Assembly: GCA_036365145.1 (NCBI GenBank) | Contig: JAEOAD010000055.1 | Span: 1 to 64,000, forward strand | Origin: Orientallactaga sibirica | Lineage: Eukaryota > Chordata > Mammalia > Rodentia > Dipodidae | Direction of reading: 5' to 3' | DNA: 64,000 bases | Shown: piece after piece, positions 33,411 to 64,000 of the stretch | Layout of the letters: each line of letters opens with the position of its first letter | How positions within the stretch are numbered: the stretch's first letter is position 1 | Program-made: the position numbers and the translations under genes | The notes under the pieces: model-generated | The model's database searches: none | What the model was told of the DNA's origin: nothing | What the model saw: the letters and a program-made list of their open reading frames with translations, nothing else

Positions 33411-35522
33411 TGCCTTCTTTATTCTATTTTTTCATACCTTATGGTTCTGGTGGGTTCTTTTTATAATGATTTCTTGTTCTAAACTTCGTGTTGCTATTAT
33501 CTTCCCTTATCTCCTTAAGTAAATTTAAGAATTTATTTTAAACCCGGGCCCATCTGTCTCAGCAAGTCTGCCTCACATTTGTTTGTGTCCGCTAGTGCTC
33601 TTTCTTTTAGGCAGTGTGCTCTGGTGACCAGTGTTCCCCCAGGGGCCACCACAGTCCGGAATGATGAAATGTCCTGAGGGAGAGAAACAGGACCCAGTCT
33701 GTGTTGGGATCTGAACTTGAAGGCAGGGGTGGAGGTGAGCTCCAGGCACTACACAGCCACCACCACGAGATGCTGTGAACTTCTTGCCTGGGCCAGTCCA
33801 GCAGAGAGGCAGTACCATGCATGAAGAGGTAGGCCAGGCCTGTTTCCTGGGTGGGCAGAGCTGTGATTGTCCAAGGCAGCAGGGCATACAAGTGCATTCT
33901 TGTCTCCTTCCCTACCCCTAAGGTCATCCCAGGCGGCTGTCCTTGGGTCCTAGGATCCCACACTGCCTGCTCAGTCCTATCATTTCTCCAGGGATGAACT
34001 AGAGATTCAGAAGGGCAGTCATGTTGATACGAGGTTTTAGGGGTTCAGGAACAGAGTCTTTGAACCCCAAACCCTTAGTTCATGTCTACTTTTCACCAAA
34101 GAAATGAATAAAATAAAACTGAGATAACTGTTATTTTTATTTAGGAAAGTACAAGGAAAATGAATTCACCTATGTGGTCTGAGAGCCCATGTGGGCCTAA
34201 AAGAAGCCTGAAGAGATTTAGAGAGAAAAGAAGAGAAAGTACAGAGAGCTTCTGCCATGTGGAGGGCAGGAGGGGGTAGAGAGCCCATGTGGGAGTAAGG
34301 ACACCCCCCCCCCAAGATGAAGGAACCTTGGGGAGTTCAGGAGCCAACCAAGAGAGGTGGTGGGTCCTCCCTACCTTCTGGCTCAGGTGAGCCAGAGTGA
34401 GAGTTGATTGGTCTGGGCTAGGGGCTGTCTCATGAAGAGGCTAGCCATGACACTGAACTGGACCAACCACAATATCAGGATTGCATTTAAATTCTAGGAA
34501 AGGGGACCTCCCTCCCAGGAGGGGCTCAGGTTGTGGAAAAACAAGTCCTAAGGAGGAGATAAGAAGACTGCAAGGAGAAGTCCAAAGACATTCCTGTGTT
34601 TTCCTTTCAGGGACTCAGACTCCCTAAACTCCCTAACAAAGCCACCTTACTCTCTTTCAATGTTGGCAGGAAGATTCTCACACCCAGTCCAGCCAACCTC
34701 TGAACTTGACTGCCTCCTTTGCTTCCTATAGGGACTCATTCGGGTATTCCCTCTTAGAACACCCTGGCTATACTATGCACACCCAGATTTGACTCACACA
34801 CAGCTCCCCAGAATGGGTAGCCTTTCTCTCAGCTCCCTCCCAATCCTGAAGGCCTCCCGCACAGCTCCTCAAAGTCCAGTTTATGAACAGAAAAACAAAA
34901 GCCAGGGAAGACTTTAGCACTCTTTCCGCCCTCCTGCAAGAGAAGGGAAAGCCCTGGAAGGCTTGTGAAAAGATGGAGGGCACAGGTACCAGTGCTTCGT
35001 GCTTCAGGAGAGGGTGAAAGCATGAAGGATCCTTGATCATCCGCAAGGCTTCCCTTCTTTCCCCAAGTGCTGTTCAGAGCTTGGCTGGGGTAATGGCTGC
35101 CCTGCTTCCTGGCCCGGCCCCACCCCAGGACCCAGCTCCTGCTCAGAGCAGCCCTCTTACCCCTTGACCTCTCTGAACCTGGCATCCTCCCAGGACGCCT
35201 GAGTGAGACTGTAGCATCCCCATTCTCTCTCCCTTGCCCACCCAGTTTAACTTTCACCTCCCCAGCTCCTCCCTGGACCACCGCTAATGGCTGTCTTAAA
35301 GAGACCATGTGCTGGGAAGTTTAGCAGTGACCTTGGTCTCAGGCCTTGAGCAAGTCCCCTACCACTCTCCATTTCCCAGCCTACACTCGGGGTCTGTCTC
35401 CATCTATCCTTCCACCCAAACTTCAAGTTACCCCTGAACCCCAGCCTCCTCCTGTCCCTGCTCTGCCCCTCCCACCTCACAAGCCCATGATGAAGGCTTG
35501 AGTGCTCACTTGCACTGTTTTC
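33411..35522. other. 2.1-kb SINE-free intergenic stretch
   Basis: No gene recognised. Minus-strand frames of 104, 118 and 159 codons (33573-33963, 34829-35308) lack domains. GAGAGCCCATGTGGG occurs twice, about 98 bp apart (about 34184 and 34280), hinting at a small duplication or an old LTR. A MIR-like block may lie near 35290-35420. Confidence 0.4.
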
Positions 35523-35909
35523 TCACTTTTAAAATTTTTATTTTCAAGGAGAGAGAGAGAGAGAGAGAATGAATGGGTGAGCCAGTGCCTCTAGACACTG
35601 CAAATAAACCCCAAACACATGCGTCACTTTGCAGCTGGCTCTTTGTGGGTACTGGGGAATTGAACCCAGGTCCGTCAGGCTTTGCAGGCAAGTGATTTGA
35701 CTGCTGAGCCACCTCTCCTGCCCAATATTGTTATTCATATATTTATTTATTTATTTTCAAGCAGAGAGAGATGGAAAGACAGACAGAGAGAACAGGTGCA
35801 CCAGGGCCTTCAACCACTCCATCTGGCTTTACAAGGGTACTGGGGAACTGAACCTAGGTCATTAGGTTTTGCAGGCACGTGCCTTAACTGCTGAGCCACC
35901 TCTTCAGCC
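35523..35909 (-). mobile_element. two inverted SINE-T copies
   Basis: About 35523-35723 and 35730-35909. The second has lost much of the central body (CAACCACTCCATCTGGCTTT). Confidence 0.85.
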
Positions 35910-35934
35910 CAATTTCTCTCTCTCTCTTTTTCTT

Positions 35935-36085
35935 TATTTTGGCTTTTCGAGGTAAGATCTCGCTCTAGCCTAGGCTCATGTGGAATTCACTATGTAATCT
36001 CAGGCTGGCCTTGAACTCACCGTGATCTTCCAACCTTGGCCTCCTGAGTGCTGGGGCTAAAGGCATATGCCACCACGCCCAGCCC
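35935..36085 (-). mobile_element. B1 SINE
   Basis: Full inverted copy ending CATATGCCACCACGCCCAGC. Confidence 0.88.
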
Positions 36086-36094
36086 AATTTCTCA

Positions 36095-36630
36095 TTTTTT
36101 TGAGTGTATGTGTGGTGGGCATGCATGTGGATGTATGTTCATATGTGTACATACACATGAGTGCATGTGGAGACTGGAAGTCAACATCTGGTGTCTTCTA
36201 TTGCTGTCCACCTTATTTTTATTTTTATTTGCAAGAAGAGAGAGAGAGAGAGAATGGGTGCACCACGGTTTCCAGCCACTGCAAACGAACTCCAGACCTG
36301 TGTGCCACTTTGTGCATTTGGCTTTACATGGGTACTGAGGAATCAAACCTGGGGCATTAGGCTTTGTAGGTAAGAGCCTTAACTGCTGAGCCATCTCTCC
36401 AACCTCACCTTATTTTTTGAAACAGAGTCTCCCACTGAAACCGGAGCTCACCAATTCAGCTAGACTAGCCAGCCAGGCAGCCCAGGGACCCTCCTGTGTC
36501 CCCCTCCCCAGCACTGGGATTGCATGTGCACACTCAGCTTTGACATGGTGCCGGGTATGCACATGCACATCTTCATGCTTCAAGTGTTTACTTTTACCGC
36601 CTACGCCACGTCCCCAGCCCTGCAGTGCCA
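36095..36630 (+). mobile_element. B4-like SINE split by a SINE-T
   Basis: TG-rich start (about 36100-36180), then GTGTCTTCTATTGCTGTCCACC, interrupted. It resumes at TTTTTTGAAACAGAGTCTCCC and CCGGAGCTCACCAATTCAGC and ends CTACGCCACGTCCCCAGCCC. Composite B4/RSINE order. Confidence 0.65.
36221..36405 (-). mobile_element. SINE-T inserted in the B4-like element
   Basis: Inverted copy flanked by CACCTTATTTTT at 36209-36220 and 36406-36417. Confidence 0.92.
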
Positions 36631-38437
36631 GCCAGCTCTTCTTCTCTTGCCACCCTGCTCTCTTGAGCACGCTCGCAAGAGCTGTCTTGAGTTTTCCTTG
36701 CAGTGCTCGTTTGAAGCCTCCTCCTACAGTGTTAAGTGTTCTCTCTCAGTCATTTCATCCCAAGAGGAGAGAAGGGGGTGTTAGTTCTGTCCACACCTGT
36801 CCATAAGGCTGGCCTTGCCTTCCCCAGGGCTCCCCCTGCAGAGGGAGACCACTCAGCAGGCAAACCCTCCCCAAGGGTCTCACCACTACCGTAGAACTCA
36901 CACAGACCTCCATCCTATTCAGAGAACAAATAGCCAAACAGACTGGAGCCCCACCCCAACAAACATTCCTCAAGTCTGTGTGTAACAGGATGAGCGTGTG
37001 AAGCTGTGTGTGTTAGTGTGAAAATGCTGTGTGTGTGTGTGTGTGTGTGAGTGTGAGAGGGTCTTATACAGGGACCAGCAGTGGGCTTAGCCCTACAACT
37101 CCTCCCTCCCCACTAACCCTTCTCTGACCTCTGAGGAGGGAGGATTGTGATGGTGAGGTGCCACCTGGTGGTCATGAGCTGCACTGCAAGCCATTTCACC
37201 CTCCCCAGCCCACCGCCAACACACGCACACACGCACACCACCACCACCACCACCCTCACATTCCTAACCTTTCATGTTCCTTCTTTGGGCCCCAACCCAC
37301 TTGCTTGCCACCTCTATATGCCCCATGACAGTCCAATCAACATTGTCTTTTACCCCCAGAGAAAGCCCTGGAGAAGAGGGAAGGGGAGGGAAGGGGAGGG
37401 AAGGGGAGGGGGAGGGGGAGGGGAAGGGAGGGGAGGGGAGACAGACAGGCTGGGCTCAAGCTCAAACTTGGCAAAGTAGCTCTCCCAATCTCAGGCCGTT
37501 TTGCTACAAAATGGACTAGTAGCATCTATATAAAATGTCAGCTGAAACCATTAATTCGTGATTGGCGGGGCAGCTACAAGAGGCCAGTGCGGCCAGCCTT
37601 GTGTTATGTGACCTAATGAGGGCTGTCCATGGGCTCTGTGCAAAGGCTCCGCCCTATTCCTGTCTGTCCTTCTTCCCTGGTCCCAGTCCCTCTTCCCTGT
37701 CATCCCCAGACAGCTGCCCTGCCCGCCTTTCCGGAGAGCCCACCCCTGCCAGAGCTCCTCCCAGCACACCAGGAAGTGAGGTGGAGTTGAGAGACATTCC
37801 GTGCGCCTCAGCAGTCTCCAACTCCAGCAGTCCAATCTCTCTCGAGTGCTCCTCCCTCAGCCCCGGACGAGGTTCACCCAGAAGGCACTTGCTCAACCTT
37901 CCCCCTTGCAGTCACTTCTCTGCTGTCCAGCAAGCACCTCCCAGGACACGTGCCTCAGTCGCTCTCCTGCTGAAGGCCTGGTCCAAAGCCCAGGTCCTTC
38001 CAGAGCTGGCCTTGTCTCCTCCATCCCTCCACTCTTACTCTGGACTGCTACTCCTTCATTGAAGTGGTTTCTTCTACCACAAGGGCCTATCCCCTTCTGA
38101 ATGCAGAGAAACAGCGCCCGCTCCCCTTCAAACCGCCTGTCTGTGGTCCCACCCAGAGCCCGTGGCCTGGCACGTGCAAGTGTGCGTTTCAGCTTGGACT
38201 GTGTTCTCCATCAAGTTATGAGACAAGGGACAAGGACCAAGTTAGCTCGGGGCCTCAGCGCAAGGTCCTACATGCACGAGGAAGTTATTTGTGGGTTGCT
38301 TGCTTAGTTTGGTGACAAGGATTGTATTACAGCCTGGGCTTCTAGGGAGGGCTGGACTAGGGAGAGACAGTAGATATGAGTTGAGGAAGTCACAGAACCC
38401 TTGGGGCTTGAACCTAGGGTGTGTTTCCCCTTTGTCT
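36631..38437. other. repeat-poor, GC-rich intergenic stretch with simple repeats
   Basis: (GT)n at about 37027-37048, CA/CCA repeats at 37217-37255 and a GGGGAAGGGAGG purine tract at 37370-37442 with G-quadruplex potential. Frames up to 166 codons have no recognisable domain. No SINE for 1.8 kb. Confidence 0.45.
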
Positions 38438-38453
38438 AAAGACTTATGGAGGG

Positions 38454-38676
38454 GGCTGGCGAGAAGGCTTAGTGGTTAAGGCGTTTGCCTGCGAAGCCTA
38501 AGGACCCCAGTTGGATTCACCAGGTCCTACGTAAGCCAGATGCGCAAGGGGGTACATGCATCTGGAGTTTGTTTGCAGTGGCTAGAGGCCCTGGGGTGCC
38601 CATTCTCACTCTCCCTCTCTCTCTTTTCCTCTTTGTCTCTCATAAATAAATTAATTAAATTTACAAAAAAAAAAAA
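38454..38676 (+). mobile_element. SINE-T with 15-bp target duplication
   Basis: AAAGACTTATGGAGG precedes it (from 38438) and follows its poly-A tail (from about 38676). Confidence 0.92.
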
Positions 38677-38691
38677 AGACTTATGGAGGGG

Positions 38692-39464
38692 TGGGCACAC
38701 ATGTTCAGGGTTGGGGGGGTCTGGGCAGAATAGGAGTTATATCAGCCCACAGAGACCTTCATGTCAGGCCAGCACCATTAAAATCGTCATTTCCTGCCAG
38801 CCTTGGGCCAGGTGCAGTCTGGGAATGCCTGGCTAGGCTTGGCTCCTGTGCTCTGAGAAGACAGCCTGGGGAAGCCAAAGCAAGGCTGGGCAGTGGACAG
38901 GCAGTAACCTGTGCCTGGTGGTGGGAAGGAGCTGGTACCCTGAGGACACTCATTCCCCCCCAGAGCTGCTTCCAAGCCCGCAGGCTGTGAGCGGAGGAAG
39001 GGTTTAGCATGGGGAGGACCCAGGGAACCCCTTCCATAGGACCCAAAGAAACTAGGATGTGGACTTACAGGGATCCAGACAAGCCTGCAGCTTTGGAGAA
39101 GCTCTGAGGCGCAGGCCTTGGCTGCATGGGTACTATGACCAGGGCAGGCCAGTGGGGCCAAGGTTGGAAGGAGCCACAGGCCACCTCCTCCAGGCAGCTT
39201 CCAGGCTGCTTCTGCCTCTCAGCTCTCCTCCCTCTGTAGTCTACAATCTCCTCAACCAACACATCCTCTCACTGCTCCACACCACCTCCCCATCTGCCTC
39301 CGACCTCGAAACCCTCCTATCAGGCCCAGGAAGCCTCCAGGGAGAGGGGTTAGGCAGCAGGAGTGGAGAGCTCTGATAGGCAGGGAATTCCCAAAGGTAC
39401 TTGCCTCTCCTGGCTCTGTTTCCCCTCCATCCCATGCACAGAGGCTGCAACCCTTGGGGAAGGG
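38692..39464. other. intergenic stretch just downstream of Pde2a
   Basis: GC-rich and without SINEs. A minus-strand 124-codon frame (38787-39161) has no recognisable domain. Confidence 0.4.
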
Positions 39465-59472
<20,008 letters not shown>

Positions 59473-59938
59473 CTGAAAAGAGGACATGATTCTACCTTTT
59501 AGCCCCTGGATCAGAGGAGTGAGGCCCGCCCCCAGGCTGGGACACACACATGGCAGGCTGCGCATAGGTGGAGGATCTGGATGAGTGGCCTCATGGTGGA
59601 CATGAGGAAGGTCAAAGTGAAAGTCAGACCCTGTCCACCCTCGCCACTCTGTGGAAGGACAGGCAGCCGCCGTCTGGCCTCTGGTGCCTCTTGCTGGCAG
59701 ATCTGGGAAAGGCACCTGTGACAGGTGCAGATCCTCAGGCAACAGTGACAACAGAGAAGGTGACAGCAGGACTCACAGCGAGGCTGCTGGGTCATACCCT
59801 GTTCTTACCGCTACTGGTAGTCAGGCCAGTGACTTGACCTCTCTGAGCATCCCAAGAGGAAGTTGGTTTGGGGGAGAATATAAGCTCCGCCACCACCATC
59901 CACATAGAAAGTTGTTGTTGTTGTTTAATATGTTCCTT
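59473..59938 (-). other. Pde2a intron, unassigned part
   Basis: No exon-like or repeat signal beyond a short MIR-like block near 59810-59860. Confidence 0.5.
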
Positions 59939-60027
59939 GGGGTTGGGGATTTAGCCCAATGGATGAGTGCTTGCCTAGCAAGCACAAAGCCCTGGGTTTG
60001 GTCCTTAGCACCCCCCCCAAAAAAAAA
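59939..60027 (+). mobile_element. ID element
   Basis: GGGGTTGGGGATTTAGCCCA ... GTGCTTGCCTAGCAAGC ... GTTTGGTCCTTAGCACC then poly-A: the ID/BC1 consensus order, with an A box and B box. Confidence 0.88.
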
Positions 60028-60215
60028 GTTTATTTATTTGCAAGGAGAGGGAAGGGGAATGGGCATTCCAGGGCCTCGTGCCTCTACAAGCAAACTCCAG
60101 ATGCATGCACTCCTTTGTGTATCTGGCTTATATGGATACTAGGGAATCAAACTCAGGCTGTTCTGGCTTTGCAAGCAAGTGCCTTTAACTGCTGAGCTCT
60201 CTTTCCAGCCATACG
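60028..60215 (-). mobile_element. SINE-T
   Basis: Inverted copy whose T-rich tail meets the poly-A of the ID element, so the two elements abut tail to tail. Confidence 0.87.
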
Positions 60216-60244
60216 CAGGGAGTTTGGGTGCTACACACAGGAGG

Positions 60245-60340
60245 GCAACTCTACTGATAACCACCCAAGCTACAGTTTACTGGGCATTTCCTGTGTGCGA
60301 TGTTCAGCCATAGATTGTGCCAAGAAACTTACACAGATTC
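60245..60340 (+). mobile_element. MIR, left half
   Basis: AGTTTACTGGGCATTTCCTG TGTGCGATG ... GTGCCAAGAAACTTACACAG is the MIR 5' half. It stops where the MaLR-type LTR begins and resumes at about 62970. Confidence 0.65.
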
Positions 60341-62967
60341 TGTATTAGTTTCTTTCCTCATTGCTGTGACAAAATACCTGACAAACCAACTTAAGGATGG
60401 AAGGGTTTATTCTGGCTCACTGCTTCAGGATGCAGACTGTCATGGTGGGGGCGGGGCAGAGGAAGCATGGAGTGAAAGGAATTCTAGCTTTCATGGCCAG
60501 AGTGTGAGGCAGCTGGTCACATTGCTTCCATGATCAGGAAGCAGAGACAGATGAATGTTGGTGTTCAGCTCACTTTCTCCTCTTCTATTCCATCTGGAAC
60601 CCCAACCCATCGGATGATGCCATCCACACTCAGGGTTAAAACCACTCTGGAAGCATCCTCACAGGTACATCTAAGAGTTGTGTCTCCTGGGTGATTCCAA
60701 ATCCAGACAAGCTGAAGATTAACCTTCACAAGACCACTTGCTCCCTAAACACATTTCTTTACATCATAACATTCCACCTCTGGCCTTAAAGGCTCAAGGC
60801 CATCTCATAATGCAAAATGCATTGAGTCTGTCTCCAAGAGTCCCCAAAATCTTAATAGTTCTAACATTAGTCAAAACTCTAAAGTTTGGGGCTGGAGAGA
60901 TGGCTTAGTGGTTAAGGCATTTGCCTGCAAAGCCAGAGGATCCCGGTTCGATTCTCCAGAACCCACGTAAGCCAGATGCACAAGAGGGCACATATGTCTG
61001 GAGCTTGTTTGCAGTGGGTGGAGGCCCTGGTGTGCCCATTCTCTCTCTTTCTCTCTCAAATAAATAAATAAAATATATATTTTTTAAAATTTCTAAGCCG
61101 GGTGTGGTGGCACACACCTTTAATCCCAGTACTTGGGAGGCAGAGGTAGGAGAATTGCTGTGAATTTGAGGCCACCCTGAGACTACATAGTGAATTCCAG
61201 GTCAGCCTGGACTAGAGTGAGACTCTACCTCAAAAAGAAAAAAAAAAAAAGAAAAAAAGAAAAAAAAAAAGGTCTAAAGTTTCTTCTGAAACTCAAAGTA
61301 ATCTTTTACCTGTGAGCTACTGTAAAATAGAAAGAAAACGTCATATACATCCAATATACAATGCCACGGAATAAATGTTGCCATTCCAAAGATGAGGGGG
61401 GACATAGTAAGGAAAGAGCAAGCCAAAGCAAGGCTGAATCTCAGAGAACAAACATCAAATTCTGCGGCTCCCTAACTGGTATTTGGAGTTCTTGGTGGTG
61501 TGATCTGGACACTGACAGCCTTGGGTCACCCTGTCCCTCAAGATCTGCTGCCTGAAGCACACAGAGCCTCTCTTTTAGGCTGGCTCCCCTCTGGGCCTGC
61601 ATGCAGCTTTCCATGGCAGTTATCCCACAGTCCTGTCATCTCCAACATCCTGCGATCTCCACTACAATTTAGGTATCACTGTCATAGCTGCATGCAGTGG
61701 CCTCTCGGGGTCTCTTTGCAGAGAATCTGACCCTGATACATACTACTTGACCTCAGTGGCTTTTCTGAGCCCTTGGTGCAAGCCTCTAAAGCCCCTATGG
61801 CCCCATCACCCTTGCATTTTGCATGCCTGAAAAACCAGCACCATGTGTATGATACTATCAAGTTCTGTTGCCAGCTCCTGATGTACTTTGGTCCCTTCTA
61901 TGACAGCTGTCTCTATGAACCTTGATTGCTGAACTTGAGGAAACTAGGCAACTCGGAATCCTGCAGCATCATTTTCAGTTCAGGCTCTCTCTTTTCAAAC
62001 GACTTTGCATTTTTACAAGCTTTAGCTTTGGGCGTATGTTGTTTTGCTGTCAGAGCATCTTATTGCCCCAGTGCAGAGTCCAAGGTCTCTCCTCAATGGT
62101 GTGAATCTCTTTAAAATTTTCAGACACCTTGTCAGTGCCCACTATGCCCATAACTTTACCTGTGTTCACATTCTTTTCCTTGCCAAACTCCACATTTTTA
62201 TATCTTCCTGCTTTGAATTCTTATAGTAAACATCAATAAATGCAGTGAGCAATAACCATACCACTGTTTTAATGTTGCCAGAATATAGCCAGAACATTAC
62301 TAGCCTCGAATCCAATTCCCAAGAGAGTCCTCTTTCCCATCTGAAACCCTGTGAGGCAGGATTTTCCTGTCTGCATTTCTATTGGCATTCTGGTCTTCCA
62401 CATTCAGTCTAGAATGACCTGTTAAGCTCTGCTTACAACATTCTAGGACTTCTCTAGTTCAAAGCTTCAAGTTTTTATATGTTCTTCCCACAAACTAGTT
62501 CAAAAGGCCTACAAACCACATAGACAGGTTGATCATAACAACAACCCCACTCCTGGTGCAAATTTATTGTATCCTTTACTTTCCCATTGCTATTACAAAA
62601 CAGCAAATGAAAGCAACCTAAGGAAGGAAAGGTTACATTTTGTCTCACAGTTCAAGGATATGGTTCATCACAATGAGGAAGGAGAGACAGTTCAGCAGCT
62701 CTAGCTATGGCAGCAGGAATGTGAGGTGGCTGATCAAACTGTCAGGAAGCAGACAGAAATGGATGCTGGTACTCAGCTTGCTTTCTCTTTCTTTCCCCCC
62801 TTTTTCACTAAGTCTGGGACTCCAGCTCATGAGATGTCACCCACATTCATGGTGGGTCTTCAAACCTCAATTTACTCTCTCTAAATGCCCTTATAGACAC
62901 AACAGTGTGTATCTCCCAGGTGATTGCAAATCCAGTCAAATTGACACTGAAGATTAACAACCACAGG
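60341..62967 (-). mobile_element. MaLR-type LTR retrotransposon, LTR-internal-LTR
   Basis: Two similar ends, about 60341-60735 and 62568-62967, begin TGTATTAGTTTCTTTCC / TGTATCCTTTACTTTCC and end GAAGATTAACCTTCACA / GAAGATTAACAACCACA. They enclose about 1.4 kb of internal sequence after the SINE insertions are discounted. The ATTGCTGTGACAAAATACCTGAC block and the internal CTGAAACTCAAAGTAATC block match antisense MaLR (THE1/MST-like) sequence by memory, so it is placed on the minus strand. No coding capacity seen, as usual for MaLR. Confidence 0.72.
60888..61272 (+). mobile_element. SINE-T followed by a B1 in its tail
   Basis: SINE-T at about 60888-61097, B1 at about 61098-61272 with a long poly-A. 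One duplication TCTAAAGTTT (60878-60887 and 61273-61282) encloses both, inside the MaLR internal region. Confidence 0.92.
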
Positions 62968-63150
62968 TTAACAGAATTCTCAACAACCTCATGGGCTAGA
63001 AATTATCATCATCTCCATTTTCAGGAGAGAATCTAAACTAGTTAGAGAAGTTAAGTAACCTTTTCAAGGTTACATGGTTAACAAGTTGTAGAACTAGCCT
63101 TTGAACACAGGAAGTTAGCACCAGAGCAAGGCTTAACCACTACGCTTGGA
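62968..63150 (+). mobile_element. MIR, right half
   Basis: CAACAACCTCATGGGCTAG, CATCATCTCCATTTTCAGG, AAGTTAAGTAACCTTTTCAAGG and GAACTAGCCTTTGAACACAGG follow MIR order and continue from the half ending at 60340. Confidence 0.75.
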
Positions 63151-63571
63151 CTATCCCAAAGACCTGTGGGGCGTGAGCCTACACCAGGGGACTGGCATAG
63201 AGGGTGGGGGATTGTGGTGGGAACTAAGGCAAAGGAGATTGCTTGTGGGAAGAATAGGTCTCTTCTCGTCCTCTACACATAGTACTTTCTCCCATGCTCC
63301 TGGCTCTTCCTACTTAAACACCTGACTTTTTTTTTTAACCAAGTGTCATTCCCTACTGATTGATTGTTCTGGGTTCTTCATCTCTTATGTTTCTTCCACT
63401 TAACTGTGTTTTTATGAACTGCCTGGCCTGGACAGAAGAGAAGCTTGGACTCTGGTGCATGCATTTGAAGTCACAGGGGGAATGTAGTACGGATCCGATG
63501 AGGAAAAAAAGAAGGGAGAGCCTATAAGTCACTAGGTCAGGAAAACAAAGCTGTTGGAGAAAGTGAGGACC
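63151..63571 (-). other. Pde2a intron, unassigned part
   Basis: No recognisable feature. Confidence 0.45.
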
Positions 63572-63801
63572 AGGGCTGGAGAGATGGCTTCATGGTTAAG
63601 GCACATGCCTGCAAAGCCTAAGGATCCAGGTTCGATTCTCAAGGTTCCACATAAGCCAGATGCACATGGTGGCACATGCATCTGGAGTTCGTTCGCAGTG
63701 GCTGGAAGACCTGGCGTGCCCATTCTCACTCACTCTGTATCTCCTTCTCCCTCTCTCTATCATAAATAAATAAATAAATAAATATCTAAAAATAAAAAAA
63801 A
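63572..63801 (+). mobile_element. SINE-T
   Basis: Full copy with (AAAT)n tail. TGAGGACCAG / TGAGGGCCAA flank it (about 63563 and 63802). Confidence 0.9.
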
Positions 63802-63809
63802 TGAGGGCC

Positions 63810-63930
63810 AAAGAGGTTGATTGTCCTGCTGAAGGTCACACAGCATTTTGAATTAGACTCATTCCCTCTTGGTCTCTGTGATCAATTCAGAATCTGTAAG
63901 AACCTGTGGTATCTTCCACATGCCAACCAC
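63810..63930 (+). mobile_element. MIR fragment
   Basis: GGTCACACAGCATTTTGAATTAG follows MIR order; it was adjacent to or interrupted by the SINE-T insertion. Confidence 0.55.
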
Positions 63931-64000
63931 CACATCTAGCACTTTTGAGGTTCCAGAGTGACCGGGTTCAGTTCTGGGCTGTTCCAACTGCTTGAAACCA

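Noticed and set aside
34829..35308. 159-codon minus-strand frame as a gene
   Set aside because: No recognisable motif, no flanking splice or start context, and composition is like the surrounding GC-rich DNA.
37371..37442. GA-rich tract as a CRISPR-like or satellite array
   Set aside because: Units are irregular GGGGA/GGGAA without spacers; it is an ordinary purine simple repeat.
59473..64000. Possible earlier Pde2a exons and the Pde2a-hosted microRNA mir-139
   Set aside because: I looked by eye for the coding segment preceding residue 109 and for the mir-139 5p sequence and found neither. Both are expected further upstream beyond the window.

Overview
The window is nuclear DNA of a rodent. 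It carries one spliced gene on the minus strand and a repeat-dense flank. Two abundant SINE types dominate. One is B1, the 7SL-derived rodent SINE. The other is a roughly 200-230 bp tRNA-derived SINE, called SINE-T here, with an ID/B-box-like head, a (TC)n middle and an AATAAA-rich tail. Single ID and B4-like elements and a lineage-specific LTR are also present. From memory, this SINE-T/B1 combination fits a dipodid rodent (jerboa, Jaculus-like); the rodent assignment is firm and the family is inference.

The gene is Pde2a, the cGMP-stimulated 3',5'-cyclic nucleotide phosphodiesterase. I placed 27 exons between 59472 and about 39465. Every intron within the window is GT-AG and every exon phase joins. 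The joined reading frame is 833 codons plus a TGA stop, matching residues 109-941 of the 941-residue human protein as I remember it. The window therefore holds part of the N-terminal region, both GAF domains, the linker and the whole catalytic domain. The roughly four 5' exons and the promoters lie beyond 64000. The 3' UTR is about 1.17 kb and ends at an AATAAA on the minus strand.

Layout: 1-1752 is the 3' end of a decayed class II endogenous retrovirus (env TM remnant, polypurine tract, LTR) that sits in a B1. From 1753 to about 39464 is intergenic DNA downstream of Pde2a with no convincing gene. It holds nested SINEs, three copies of a 340-bp LTR-like element (two intact with 5-bp target duplications), an L1 3'-end repeat, an old L1 on the minus strand (about 25.8-31 kb), L2 and MIR fragments and long simple repeats. 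From 39465 to 59472 are the Pde2a exons, with sparse SINEs confined to introns. From 59473 to 64000 is Pde2a intron holding a whole LTR-internal-LTR MaLR-type element inserted in a MIR.

I found no undescribed multi-gene system. The most informative features are layered insertions: B1 copies nested in SINE-T tails, repeated SINE-T insertion at one target site, and an LTR whose empty site survives in a paralogous repeat within the same window. Coordinates of old repeats are approximate by several bases.
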